Positions 1-7,879 of a DNA stretch of 64,000 bases are shown in pieces. The position numbers were made by a program, and so were the translations under genes. The notes beneath the pieces were generated by a model that had not been told where the DNA came from, searched no databases, and worked only from the letters and a program-made list of their open reading frames with translations. The number at the start of each line of letters is the position of its first letter. Position 1 is the stretch's first letter. The stretch covers positions 4,960,001 through 5,024,000 of the forward strand of contig CP197396.1 of assembly GCA_052161885.1 (NCBI GenBank), in the 5' to 3' direction. The DNA is from QKTW01 sp052161885 (GTDB taxonomy: Bacteria; Bacteroidota; Bacteroidia; Chitinophagales; Chitinophagaceae).

Positions 1-1
1 T

Positions 2-82
2 CATATGAAAGACGGAACTACGGTGGAAGTGTCTATAAATAAGAAAGACGCATTCCTGGAGGCTATAAAGTTCCAGAGTTGA
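2..82 (+). CDS. C-terminal end of a probable LytTR response regulator (partial)
   Basis: Only the last 26 codons lie in the window, ending in TGA at 80-82. The residues (MKDGTTVEVSINKKDAFLEA) match the usual end of a LytTR DNA-binding domain, where a phrase like 'DGT..PVS..KK..F' closes the fold; compare the ends of the LytTR proteins at 11678-12421 and 61329-62081. The assignment rests on this short resemblance, so it is tentative. The gene starts left of the window. Confidence 0.5.
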   Translation, partial: HMKDGTTVEVSINKKDAFLEAIKFQS

Positions 83-385
83 TTTCAATATATTAAATAC
101 TTATACGCCATTCATAACCAAGTCGGGTATCCTGATTCTCTGTTAATATTTCCTTTTGCACGTGAATTGTGCACAATTATGAACTCATTCTGCATAACTG
201 TGAACTTGTCATAGTTTATCTGCTTGTTGTATCTCAAATTTACTCCGGATTCAACCAGGCAAAGAAAAGAGATATATCTACAAAGAAATAAGCAGTATGT
301 GCTGAATCCGGTGCCTGCACACTTAAAATGGCAGCGTTGAATAAATAGTCTTATGGCGACAGGCAAAGACTTAAACTCTCATAAA
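83..385. other. Intergenic region with a repeat pair
   Basis: About 300 bases without a convincing gene. It holds a perfect 14-bp palindrome (aattgtgcacaatt, 165-178) and two imperfect copies of a 16-bp repeat at 170-185 and 191-206. A possible upstream ATG for the next gene at 353 was not preferred, because the residues it adds precede an otherwise clean signal peptide. Confidence 0.5.
170..206 (+). repeat. Left pair of a 16-bp repeat with 21-bp period
   Basis: Copies at 170-185 (tgcacaattatgaact) and 191-206 (tgcataactgtgaact) are spaced exactly 21 bp apart. They match the right pair at 2116-2152, whose two copies are both tgcacagttataaact. The two pairs flank the T9SS gene in the same orientation. 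The first copy overlaps a 14-bp palindrome. Confidence 0.7.
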
Positions 386-2044
386 ATGAAAATTAAAAAA
401 CAATTATCTCGGAATCTTTTTTCCGTGTTGGTAGCTATATGCGCCGGCGTATCATCTGCAAGTGCCCAGATGACAACAGTTTTTAACTCGGATTTTTCTG
501 GTTGGGGTGGCAATTTTAATGGTGGTGGATGTGTTACTTTCAGTAGTCTTTGTGTGGGTACAGGCCTCTCCTCGTGCAGTTCTACAGCCCCGCAATGGTC
601 ACGTATCGGTACTCCCAGCCAATCCGGTACAAGCGATCTGTTTCTGGTAGGAGGAGATGCTATCAACAACTACACAGAAGGTATTATGGCGAATTTTAAT
701 TTTGTGCCCGGATATACTTACAAGATACATGTTGGCGTAAAGAATTTCTACAACCAACTTCGGGATGAAAATTTTATTCCAACCCAATATACTAATCAGG
801 GTTACGGAGACCCGGGAACTCTCAGGCTGTACGCGGCAACTAACATACAACAAACTCCGGCAGCACTCTCTAATGTAAGCAATTGCCAGGAGCATTACCT
901 GGAAAATCCGAATAATCCAGGCCAGGTTGATCCATTTTGGACTTACAATCAAAGTCAATATAACGTACCCAATACGGCTAATCCAGTTATAGATCGTATG
1001 ACGGATATTATACCTGCATATGCTTCCGCTTCCAACACAGCCATTACAGATTATACAATTCAGTACACGCCATCTATATTTAATAACCAGATCGTGCTGC
1101 ACCCGACAAGTAATCATCATGTGAGCGACTATAATCGATATATGCAGGCATTGCTGACCATAAGCTATGTAAAAATCGAAACAGATTCCTCCAAAGTTTG
1201 TGATGCTAACTTTACTTATTCTGTAAATTCTTTATCTGCAAATACAGTAACGTTTACTCCTGATATAAATAAACCGCAGGGATTTTATACATGGAACCTG
1301 AACTGGGGAATTCCTCCTTATACCGTAGTAGGTGGCAATCCGGTTACACAACAATATCCTTATAATGTTGATTGGAAAATATGCCTCAGTTATGCTAATA
1401 CCGCTGGTCAAAACTGTGCCACTGTATGCAAAACATTTTGTCCCAGGTATTTCCCTACAAACCCACCCACCGGAAAAGGAGGATGCGATGCCAATTTTAG
1501 TTACTCCGTAAATACTGCTATCCCTGATGTAGTCAACTGTACAGCGAATAATTTATTTTCAAATGTTTATGATTGGGATTTTGGTGATGGTACTGTGATC
1601 ATAAATAACTCACCCTACATGACTCACACATATGCAAATCCTGGCAGTTATATAATTACACTTGCTACATCAGATCCAAAGACCAACACGGGTTGTAAAC
1701 AGCAGATGTCTGTTTGCCTCTCCGATTTTGGAACCACTTCATCCTCTGGTAAACCAGCTGCTGTAACAACCATTACCCCTGGCAGCAGGCAGTTTGAAAT
1801 AGAAAATTTATATCCTAATCCTACGAGCGGTGACCTTAAGTTTGATCTGAATACCTCGAAAAGTGGTAATATCCGGATCAACGTTTACGATGCAATGGGG
1901 CGGATCGTTGATAAAACAATCAAAAATGTTACAGAAGGCCGGCAAACCATTATCTATGATCTTAGTACTGTAGCTCCTGGTATATACAACATGGAAGTTA
2001 TATCTGAAGAGTCGAAAGTATATAGGAAAATAAGTAAATATTAA
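386..2044 (+). CDS. Secreted PKD-domain protein with T9SS type A sorting domain
   Basis: A 552-residue exported protein. The start at 386 gives a classical signal peptide (MKIKKQLSRNLF, hydrophobic core, ending SASAQ); the upstream ATG at 353 would add 11 charged residues before it. A PKD-type beta-sandwich is visible around residues 365-440 (WDFGDG, then YANPGSY). The last 80 residues form a T9SS sorting domain starting LYPNPTSG and ending VYRKISKY, so the protein is probably carried across the outer membrane and anchored or released there. The central part is rich in Asn, Tyr and Thr, and a Cys-Asp-Ala-Asn-Phe phrase occurs twice (near residues 274 and 369), suggesting repeated domains. The substrate is unknown. 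The gene stands alone and is bracketed by the 21-bp-period repeats. Confidence 0.85.
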   Translation: MKIKKQLSRNLFSVLVAICAGVSSASAQMTTVFNSDFSGWGGNFNGGGCVTFSSLCVGTGLSSCSSTAPQWSRIGTPSQSGTSDLFLVGGDAINNYTEGIMANFNFVPGYTYKIHVGVKNFYNQLRDENFIPTQYTNQGYGDPGTLRLYAATNIQQTPAALSNVSNCQEHYLENPNNPGQVDPFWTYNQSQYNVPNTANPVIDRMTDIIPAYASASNTAITDYTIQYTPSIFNNQIVLHPTSNHHVSDYNRYMQALLTISYVKIETDSSKVCDANFTYSVNSLSANTVTFTPDINKPQGFYTWNLNWGIPPYTVVGGNPVTQQYPYNVDWKICLSYANTAGQNCATVCKTFCPRYFPTNPPTGKGGCDANFSYSVNTAIPDVVNCTANNLFSNVYDWDFGDGTVIINNSPYMTHTYANPGSYIITLATSDPKTNTGCKQQMSVCLSDFGTTSSSGKPAAVTTITPGSRQFEIENLYPNPTSGDLKFDLNTSKSGNIRINVYDAMGRIVDKTIKNVTEGRQTIIYDLSTVAPGIYNMEVISEESKVYRKISKY

Positions 2045-2115
2045 TTGCAAAATGGTCTGGAAGTGTGCAGTTGTATTTTTACAGTGTTCTTATTTGCATG
2101 ATCTCATACAAAAAC

Positions 2116-2152
2116 TGCACAGTTATAAACTCATACTGCACAGTTATAAACT
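2116..2152 (+). repeat. Right pair of the 16-bp repeat with 21-bp period
   Basis: Two identical copies of tgcacagttataaact at 2116-2131 and 2137-2152, again 21 bp apart and in the same orientation as the left pair at 170-206. See findings. Confidence 0.75.
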
Positions 2153-2326
2153 AGCCATTGTCCGGTATCGTAAAAAAACGCAGTTTTAGCCCTGAAAATT
2201 GAAACAGTTTATTATCTGTAACAGCCCCGTAAATCATATCCTGTTTCAATTGCCTTAATGAAACACCTCCCCTCAGAAACTGACCATTCATCTGATTTAT
2301 TCTGATAACCTTGTATATGAAAATGA

Positions 2327-2362
2327 AAAAGCGGTACCTCCACGGTACCGCTTTTATTTTTG
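2327..2362 (+). terminator. Rho-independent terminator-like hairpin before poxB
   Basis: A 12-bp perfect stem (aaaagcggtacc at 2327-2338 with ggtaccgctttt at 2344-2355), a 5-nt loop and a T-rich tail. It is far (about 280 nt) from the preceding stop codon. The tail contains TATTTTTG (2355-2362), which matches the Bacteroidota -7 element, so the poxB promoter may start right behind this hairpin. Confidence 0.7.
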
Positions 2363-2421
2363 GTGCTGGCGCGATCCTTTTAGTGAATAGTTTCCAGGCT
2401 TTTACCTAAAAAAAATATCCC

Positions 2422-4158
2422 ATGGCACAAAACGTTGCAGAGCAGTTGGTCGAAATGCTGATCCAGGCCGGTATCAAAAGGGTCTATGCAGTCACCGGCG
2501 ACAGTCTCAATTTCTTTAACGATGCAGTGCGCCGCAGTGGCAAAATAGAATGGATACATGTGCGGCATGAAGAGGCTGGTGCCTATGCCGCAGCAGCAGA
2601 GGCAGAGTTGAATGGCATAGCCTGCTGTGCCGGCAGTTGTGGTCCGGGGCATATCCACCTTATTAATGGCTTGTACGATGCGCATCGTTCGGGTGTGCCG
2701 GTACTGGCCATAGCTTCCACTATCCCTACACATGAAATGGGAGTAGATTATTTCCAGGGTACCAATACCCTTAAGCTGTTTGCCGATTGCAGCTGTTACA
2801 ACGAACTGGCCACAACGCCTGCACAACTGCCGCGTATGCTTCAGTCTGCCCTCCAGCATGCAATACATTGCAAAGGGGTGGCTGTGTTGGGCGTGCCGGG
2901 TGATCTGACGTCAATGCCGGCTGCAGACAGTCCGGTTTCAAGGCAGGTATATCTGAACAAGCCGGTGCTTCATCCGGCAGAAGAAGAACTGCAGCAGCTT
3001 GCAGCGTTAATAAACGGCAAAAAGAAACCCGTTATTTTTTGCGGTATCGGTGCTGCAGAGGCGCATGACGAGGTCATACAGCTTGCGGAAATGATCAAGG
3101 CACCGGTAAGCTATTCGTTTCGTGCGAAAATGGGGATACAGCACCACAACCCGTATGAGGTGGGTATGACAGGTTTACTTGGCTTACCCGCCGCATTTCA
3201 CAGCATGCATGAGGCAGATTTAATACTGTTGCTGGGAACTGATTTTCCTTATGTGCCATTTATGCCGGATAATATAGATATCGTGCAGATAGATGAGCGC
3301 CCTGAGCGCCTGGGCCGCCGTGCTAAACTGGTAATGGGATTATGTGGCAAGACCGGTGATTCATTAAGAAAGTTAATGCCTTTAATCACGCAGAAAACGG
3401 ATGACAGCTTCCTGAAAGCGCAGCTTGAATTTTATGACAAAGTTAAAGAGGTGCAACAGGCATACGTAAAAGATAAAGGGTCGGAAAATAATATTCAGCC
3501 GGAGTTTGTAGCCGATGCGGTCAACAGGCTGGCGGCGGAAGATGCCATCTTTACAGTAGATACCGGTATGACCTGTGTATGGGGAGCGCGTTTTATCCAT
3601 GCCACCGGTAAAAGAAAGCTATTGGGGTCTTTTAATCACGGATCTATGGCCAACGCTATGCCTATGGCTATAGGCGCTGCATTGTGCCAGCCTGAGCGCC
3701 AGGTAGTTGCATTGTGCGGTGATGGTGGTCTCTCCATGCTGCTTGGCGACCTGGCTACCATAAAGCAATACCATCTCCCGGTCAAGATCATTGTGTTTAA
3801 TAATCGGGCTTTGGGCATGGTAAAACTGGAAATGGAAGTAGCCGGCCTGCCGGATAATGAAACAGATATGATAGACCCCGATTTTGCTGCTATAGCTCAG
3901 GCTATGGGCATAAGAGGTGTCACTGTGCGCCGGCTGGAAGATACAGAAACTGCATTGGCCGATGCATTCAGTTATAATGGCCCGGTGCTGGTAAATGTAA
4001 TGACTAATCCCAATGCGCTTGCCATGCCGCCAAAGGTAGAGTGGGAACAGGTCAAAGGAATGGCTCTGTCTATGGGTAAACTTATGTTAAGCGGCAGAAT
4101 GGATGAGGTTCTGGATATTGTGAAAAGTAACTATAAACATCTCAGGGAGTTGCTTTAG
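2422..4158 (+). CDS. poxB: Pyruvate oxidase / pyruvate:quinone oxidoreductase (ThDP-dependent)
   Basis: A 578-residue enzyme of the acetolactate-synthase/pyruvate-oxidase family, close in length to E. coli PoxB (572). PoxB decarboxylates pyruvate to acetate and CO2 and passes electrons to quinone at the membrane face. Visible motifs: the catalytic glutamate region (VRHEEAGAYAA, near residues 48-58), a central FAD/Rossmann-like domain, and the ThDP/Mg motif GDGG...NN (near residues 433-461). The C-terminal segment ALAMPPKVEWEQVKG, followed by an amphipathic tail, closely resembles the regulatory membrane-binding tail of PoxB and argues against acetolactate synthase. It is a single gene preceded by a hairpin and followed by an AraC regulator of unknown relation. 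Confidence 0.9.
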   Translation: MAQNVAEQLVEMLIQAGIKRVYAVTGDSLNFFNDAVRRSGKIEWIHVRHEEAGAYAAAAEAELNGIACCAGSCGPGHIHLINGLYDAHRSGVPVLAIASTIPTHEMGVDYFQGTNTLKLFADCSCYNELATTPAQLPRMLQSALQHAIHCKGVAVLGVPGDLTSMPAADSPVSRQVYLNKPVLHPAEEELQQLAALINGKKKPVIFCGIGAAEAHDEVIQLAEMIKAPVSYSFRAKMGIQHHNPYEVGMTGLLGLPAAFHSMHEADLILLLGTDFPYVPFMPDNIDIVQIDERPERLGRRAKLVMGLCGKTGDSLRKLMPLITQKTDDSFLKAQLEFYDKVKEVQQAYVKDKGSENNIQPEFVADAVNRLAAEDAIFTVDTGMTCVWGARFIHATGKRKLLGSFNHGSMANAMPMAIGAALCQPERQVVALCGDGGLSMLLGDLATIKQYHLPVKIIVFNNRALGMVKLEMEVAGLPDNETDMIDPDFAAIAQAMGIRGVTVRRLEDTETALADAFSYNGPVLVNVMTNPNALAMPPKVEWEQVKGMALSMGKLMLSGRMDEVLDIVKSNYKHLRELL

Positions 4159-4214
4159 GAGATGTGGGTAATGTGTTTGATGTGACCGCCTGTGACGTGC
4201 CTGCCCGAGGCTTT

Positions 4215-4222
4215 TATTTTTG
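4215..4222 (+). promoter_or_regulatory. Possible -7 element upstream of the AraC gene
   Basis: TATTTTTG matches the Bacteroidota -7 consensus TAnnTTTG. No clear -33 TTG was identified at standard spacing. The implied leader is about 100 nt and includes the dispersed repeat at 4240-4271. Confidence 0.3.
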
Positions 4223-4239
4223 ACACGCCACATTTTACG

Positions 4240-4271
4240 TCTCAACCTTCGGTTGGGCTCAGGATGACATC
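4240..4271 (-). repeat. Dispersed repeat of the GTCATCCTGAG...CGAAGG type
   Basis: Read on the minus strand this begins TGTCATCCTGAGCCCAACCG and continues CGAAGGTTGAGACG. From memory it resembles the abundant intergenic GTCATCCTGAG/CGAAGG repeat of many Bacteroidota genomes; only one clear copy lies in the window. A weaker relative (cttcggctacgctctgcgtg, then acctgagg) follows the E2 gene near 9335-9363. Confidence 0.45.
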
Positions 4272-4329
4272 AATTTTCTCACAGCTCAATTCCCTTACGC
4301 ATATCGGGGGGCTTTCCTAACTTCATGCC

Positions 4330-5160
4330 ATGCATGTGAGAAGTCAGTCCGAACTGTTTTTTATCAGCAACTTTGAAGCGGATGCCTGGGAGTACGGGCA
4401 GCATCGTCATACCTTTTATGAATTGAATTATATTGTAAAAGGCAGTGGTATTCATGTTATCAATGATCACTATTATCATTACAATACCGGCGATCTTTTT
4501 TACCTGGATGCAGACAGCAATCATTATTATATTATCGAAGAGACAACACAGTTCAGTATCATAAAATTTTACGACAGCTTTCTCGTAAATGAGCAACGGG
4601 CATTAAACGACATAGCCGGGCGCTTGCTCAGCAGCAGGAACAGGCCTGTAGCCAGTCTCGCTTGCAGTGAAAATATGCGGCAGTTACATGAACTGGTGAC
4701 CAGTATATGCGGGGAATATGAAGAGAAGAAAGATGGTTTTGAAACGATGCTGAGAAATACGCTGGAAAATTTGCTTATAGTTGCAGGACGCAGGCTTGAG
4801 GATACGTCTTATAAAAACGAAACGATCAGCAACAATGAGCTGCTGCACCGTATCATCCATTATATTCATGTAAATATCGGGGATAGTGAAAAACTGCATG
4901 CCGCACCGCTTGCTGCTCATTTTTTTATGAATCCCGATTATATAGGGCAATTCTTTAAAAGGCATTCGGGCAATACGCTCAAAGATTACATCAGCCGTTA
5001 TCGTATAACACAGGCACAGAACCGCCTTGATTTTACCAGGCATACGGTTGCTGAAATAGCTTCGGGGCTTGGTTTTACAGACGAGAGTCATTTTATCCGC
5101 ACATTTAAAAAATATACCGGGCAAAGCCCCGCTGAGTACCGGAAAAAGAAAACCACCTGA
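4330..5160 (+). CDS. AraC-family transcriptional regulator with cupin sensor domain
   Basis: 276 residues. The N-terminal half is an AraC-type cupin barrel (QHRHTFYELNYIVKGSG and NTGDLFYLDADSNHYY, residues 18-70) that would bind a small ligand. The C-terminal ~100 residues hold two helix-turn-helix motifs; the second (VAEIASGLGFTDESHFIRTF, then KKYTGQSPAEYR) is the AraC signature. The start at 4330 is preceded by an in-frame-free leader with a TATTTTTG element at 4215-4222. It converges with the SDR gene at 5177; the two stops are only 16 nt apart and share a bidirectional terminator. It may regulate the neighbouring DoxX-deacetylase-SDR operon, but this is inferred from position only. Confidence 0.88.
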   Translation: MHVRSQSELFFISNFEADAWEYGQHRHTFYELNYIVKGSGIHVINDHYYHYNTGDLFYLDADSNHYYIIEETTQFSIIKFYDSFLVNEQRALNDIAGRLLSSRNRPVASLACSENMRQLHELVTSICGEYEEKKDGFETMLRNTLENLLIVAGRRLEDTSYKNETISNNELLHRIIHYIHVNIGDSEKLHAAPLAAHFFMNPDYIGQFFKRHSGNTLKDYISRYRITQAQNRLDFTRHTVAEIASGLGFTDESHFIRTFKKYTGQSPAEYRKKKTT

Positions 5161-5173
5161 AGCAGGCGGTTTT
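5149..5173. terminator. Bidirectional terminator between AraC and SDR genes
   Basis: Stem aaaaccacctg (5149-5159) pairs with caggcggtttt (5163-5173), with a 3-nt loop and one wobble pair. A-rich and T-rich flanks serve both convergent genes. The AraC stop codon (5158-5160) lies inside the stem. Confidence 0.7.
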
Positions 5174-5176
5174 TCT

Positions 5177-5773
5177 CTAAAACACTTTTATGATCGTTCC
5201 GGTTCTGAATCCTTCAAGACTTTTTATATAGGCGGCTACTACTTTGTCCATAGCCACCGGTATATGCCCCGGGAAGTAAGGAAAATAGTGCGGTGAATCT
5301 TCCACAACGCCCGGACTTACTGCATTGATACGCACATCGTTCTTCAGTTCTGCAGCTGCGCCCGTTACAAAGCCGTCAATGCCTGCATTGACCATAGAAA
5401 GATTACTGCCCAGTGCTACCGGGTCTTCTGAGAGTATACCCGATGTGAGCGTAAAAGATCCTCCGGGATTTATGTAATGCTGACCGATCAGCACAAGGTT
5501 TACCTGCCCCATAAGTTTGCTGTCCGTTCCCTTCCTGAAATCTTTGTCTGTGGCGCTTTTCAGCGGACCGAAGTGCCCCTCGCCTGCCAGTGAGATAACG
5601 GCGTCTACGTGGCCTGTTGTACGGTACATGTTTTCTATTGATTCAGGCGAAGTGATATCTACAGTTACATCACCGCTGCTTCTGCCGGCTTTAATGATTT
5701 CATGCCTGCCGGTCAGTGCTTCCGTTACTTTTTTCCCGATGGTGCCGTTGGCGCCGGTAATAATGATTTTCAT
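5177..5773 (-). CDS. Short-chain dehydrogenase/reductase (atypical, no YxxxK)
   Basis: 198 residues, at the short end for the SDR family. The N-terminal Rossmann signature TGANGTIG (residues 7-14) and the DITSPESIE and AVISLAGEG phrases are clear. The TSG strand that normally holds the catalytic Ser is present (TLTSGILSE), but the YxxxK pair is replaced by a stretch containing SMVNAGIDGF. A small SDR subgroup carries MVN in this place, so it may be an unusual reductase or a binding protein. It is the last gene of the minus-strand operon with the deacetylase (17-nt gap) and DoxX. Confidence 0.8.
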   Translation of the reverse strand: MKIIITGANGTIGKKVTEALTGRHEIIKAGRSSGDVTVDITSPESIENMYRTTGHVDAVISLAGEGHFGPLKSATDKDFRKGTDSKLMGQVNLVLIGQHYINPGGSFTLTSGILSEDPVALGSNLSMVNAGIDGFVTGAAAELKNDVRINAVSPGVVEDSPHYFPYFPGHIPVAMDKVVAAYIKSLEGFRTGTIIKVF

Positions 5774-5790
5774 AAAATACTTTTTTAGTG

Positions 5791-6744
5791 TTATTCGCGA
5801 ATGGTTTGTTTACTGTTCAATGCAAATCTGGCAATCTCATCTTTCCTCATAAAGGCGACACCGCTGTGCTGCTGTGCATATTTGAGGAAGTTGCGCAAAG
5901 CCTGCACCATACCCGGTGTACCACCTATACGGTCGTGCGTGCTTACAGACATCATGCGCCTGCGTTTGCCGGCTTCAAGGTACAACTGGTCAAATTCATT
6001 TTTGAGCTGCAGCTCAAAATCTGCGCTGGAGAAGTAGCGGCCTTCTACCAGCTGAATATCATTGTTGCGCAGCGTGTAGGGCACCACTGCAAAATCTTTA
6101 CCATTTACAGGAATGATAAAAGGCTCGTCGCGGCTGAGATCATCGATATGATAAAGGAAGCCCAGTTCCTGTAAGATACGCAGCGTGTTTTGTCCGCGGC
6201 GCAGCCAGTTGGCATTATAGCCGGCAGGCGTCTGCCCTGTAACTTGTTTCACGGCCTGTACGCCATCCGAAATGAATTTCTTCTCATCTTCATAAGAAAG
6301 GTTGTACTGCGATGACCAGCTCATACCATGCGCTGCAGCCTCGTGCCCGCGCTGAACGATCTCTTTGGCTAGTGTAGGGTTGTTCATCACGGCCTGGCCC
6401 ACCATATGAGAGGTCACTTTGATGCCGAATTCGTCCCACAGGTCCAGCAGGCGTGGTATGCCTTCTTTGTACCCATATTGAAACCAGGTTTGTGCCGGCA
6501 GATCCGGAAATCCTTTCTGCATATTGTTGGGAAACGGGCTGTCGGCGCCATACTCAGGCTGGCCACCGGCTTCAAATTGCATAGACACCGAGATGACAAG
6601 CCTTGTGTCGTGCGGCCAGAAATTTTTATCATTCATTTTTAATTCTTTTGGTGAACCGGCAAAATGCTTTAATGGTGTTGCTGCGAGCAGGGACATAGCA
6701 GTAAGCGCGGAGCTGTGGCGGATAAAAGTTCTTCTGTCACTCAT
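5791..6744 (-). CDS. Tat-exported polysaccharide deacetylase-family hydrolase (PuuE-like)
   Basis: 317 residues. The N-terminus DRRTFIRHSS followed by a hydrophobic run (ALTAMSLLAATP) is a twin-arginine export signal, so the enzyme probably folds in the cytoplasm and works in the periplasm. The fold resembles CE4/NodB hydrolases of the PuuE group: ISVSMQFEAGG (a variant of the FDFE metal-site strand), TSHMVGQAV, RGHEAAAHGMSW, and a late STHDRIGG histidine. The Asp-rich first motif is altered (Met-Gln for Asp-Phe), so metal binding should not be assumed. The ATG overlaps the DoxX stop (ATGA), indicating translational coupling. Confidence 0.8.
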   Translation of the reverse strand: MSDRRTFIRHSSALTAMSLLAATPLKHFAGSPKELKMNDKNFWPHDTRLVISVSMQFEAGGQPEYGADSPFPNNMQKGFPDLPAQTWFQYGYKEGIPRLLDLWDEFGIKVTSHMVGQAVMNNPTLAKEIVQRGHEAAAHGMSWSSQYNLSYEDEKKFISDGVQAVKQVTGQTPAGYNANWLRRGQNTLRILQELGFLYHIDDLSRDEPFIIPVNGKDFAVVPYTLRNNDIQLVEGRYFSSADFELQLKNEFDQLYLEAGKRRRMMSVSTHDRIGGTPGMVQALRNFLKYAQQHSGVAFMRKDEIARFALNSKQTIRE

Positions 6745-7145
6745 CTTTTTAGAATTTTAGAATCAAGGGAATATGTATTGTAGGCGGAGAGAAAAAATAA
6801 GGCAAACAGGATGGTTGCATAGATCATCTGTATGCCAACGATCTCCCAGTTTTCAATCAGGGTACTGCCGGTGACCAGCATGGCGATGATGACGCTGGCG
6901 AGTACCAGTGCTTTTCGGGTAAAGAGTCCGGAGATCAGTAACAGACCTGTCAGTGCTTCTCCGAAGGGAAGTATATGTGCAAATGCAGTTACCGTTGCCG
7001 GTGGCAGGAATGTGTGTGCAAATTGCTCTGTCATCCAGCTGCTGAAAATGGACAGTTTGGGGATACGCACCATGCCGTGCATGAGGAAATTGATACCCGT
7101 TATCAGTCTCAGAAACAAGTAAGCGAGTGGTTTTTCTGTGTTCAT
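6741..7145 (-). CDS. DoxX-family membrane protein
   Basis: 134 residues with four predicted membrane helices and the DoxX pattern (LRLITGINFLMHGMVRIP near residues 12-29, and PFGEALTGLLLISGLFTR near 80-97). DoxX-type proteins are small inner-membrane proteins often associated with thiol or quinone redox. It is the first gene of the operon running DoxX, deacetylase, SDR, and is preceded on the minus strand by a TAATTTTG element (7172 to 7165). Confidence 0.85.
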   Translation of the reverse strand: MNTEKPLAYLFLRLITGINFLMHGMVRIPKLSIFSSWMTEQFAHTFLPPATVTAFAHILPFGEALTGLLLISGLFTRKALVLASVIIAMLVTGSTLIENWEIVGIQMIYATILFALFFLSAYNTYSLDSKILKR

Positions 7146-7164
7146 TGGTTTGGAATTAACACTC

Positions 7165-7172
7165 CAAAATTA
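7165..7172 (-). promoter_or_regulatory. -7 promoter element of the DoxX operon
   Basis: Read on the minus strand TAATTTTG fits TAnnTTTG, about 20 nt before the DoxX start codon. The -33 element was not resolved. Confidence 0.45.
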
Positions 7173-7249
7173 CCAGTAGACAGCCCGGCCGGAATTGTTC
7201 AAAAACAGGAAAAAACTGTATTTTTTTAAGAATCGGAATTCTGTAAAAA

Positions 7250-7289
7250 ATAAAGCAGTCCGTTCAGTGGGGCGAACGGACTGCTTTAT
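7250..7289 (-). terminator. Terminator of the YtxH gene
   Basis: A perfect 16-bp stem (ataaagcagtccgttc with gaacggactgctttat, 8-nt loop), followed on the minus strand by six T. It separates the YtxH gene from the DoxX operon. Confidence 0.85.
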
Positions 7290-7325
7290 CATTGGTACTA
7301 TCTTACAGGATATACCTGTTGTAGT

Positions 7326-7538
7326 TTAATTGCTGAGATTGTTTGCCATACGGCGTGTGTCTTTGCCTATACGATTCAGGTCGCCGGCAGTTTTGTGCGA
7401 AAGCTGCTGGAGTCTTTCCATCAGTGATCCGGAAGCATCTTTAATGTCCTGTTGCAGCTTTTTGCCGCGTTTGGTCGTCATCAGTGCGCCTATGGCAGTA
7501 CCTACTGCAGCTAGCGCCAGTAATGTTGTCAGTTTCAT
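7326..7538 (-). CDS. YtxH-like small membrane-anchored protein
   Basis: 70 residues from the preferred start at 7538 (MKLTTLLALAAVGTAIGALM), which gives one short membrane helix. The ATG 48 nt further upstream adds unlikely polar residues. After the helix come TTKRGKKLQQDIKDASGSL and an amphipathic coiled-coil-prone tail, the pattern of YtxH-domain proteins linked to envelope stress. It is monocistronic with its own terminator. Confidence 0.7.
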   Translation of the reverse strand: MKLTTLLALAAVGTAIGALMTTKRGKKLQQDIKDASGSLMERLQQLSHKTAGDLNRIGKDTRRMANNLSN

Positions 7539-7600
7539 AAGGCTGTTTTTTTGTAAGGTATACGCCAACATCATGCCATGGATCACCTGTTTTTATAGTT

Positions 7601-7820
7601 TTAACAGTTGGGTGGCACGAGAACCTTCAAAAGGTCTGATCGTACCGCAATCGTTGCTGTTACAGGTGTTGCGCCTTTTTCTACTTCATCATCTGCATAG
7701 GAATGAATACCTTCCCGTACGAGCTGGGAGGCTCTGTGCTTTAAGCGTTGTAAATGTGAGTTCTGTCTTATGGCTATCGATTATATCCTGTATATTTTCC
7801 GCCGGTTTTTCCCGCTCCAT
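7601..7820 (-). pseudogene. Possible frameshifted small gene
   Basis: Minus-strand frame A runs from ATG at 7818-7820 (MEREKPAENIQDIIDSHKTE). A second frame, open from about 7780 to a TAA at 7601-7603, reads plausibly as protein (HRASQLVREGIHSYADDEVE, then KGATPVTATIAV and VPPNC) but has no start codon of its own. Joining the two near 7750 would give a protein of about 73 residues. This suggests a one-base frameshift, a sequencing error or a decayed gene. No family was recognised. Confidence 0.3.
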
Positions 7821-7879
7821 CTCTCTGATGATAGTCAGCTTGAGTAGTAAGTTAGTACATACATATAAATGCTGTTTTT

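Larger units (their letters stand above)
2045..2421. other. Intergenic region: repeats, inverted repeat, terminator-like hairpin
   Basis: No ORF of note. In order it holds the right repeat pair (2116-2152), an 11-bp perfect inverted repeat aattgaaacag/ctgtttcaatt (2197-2207 with 2241-2251) around a 33-nt loop, and a strong terminator-like hairpin (2327-2355). The poxB start follows 66 nt later. No riboswitch motif was recognised; a thiamine-pyrophosphate riboswitch was looked for because poxB needs ThDP, but its conserved CTGAGA core is absent. Confidence 0.5.

Noticed and set aside
2160..2420. Thiamine-pyrophosphate riboswitch ahead of poxB
   Set aside because: The region lacks the conserved CTGAGA core and the second helix arm expected of a TPP riboswitch.
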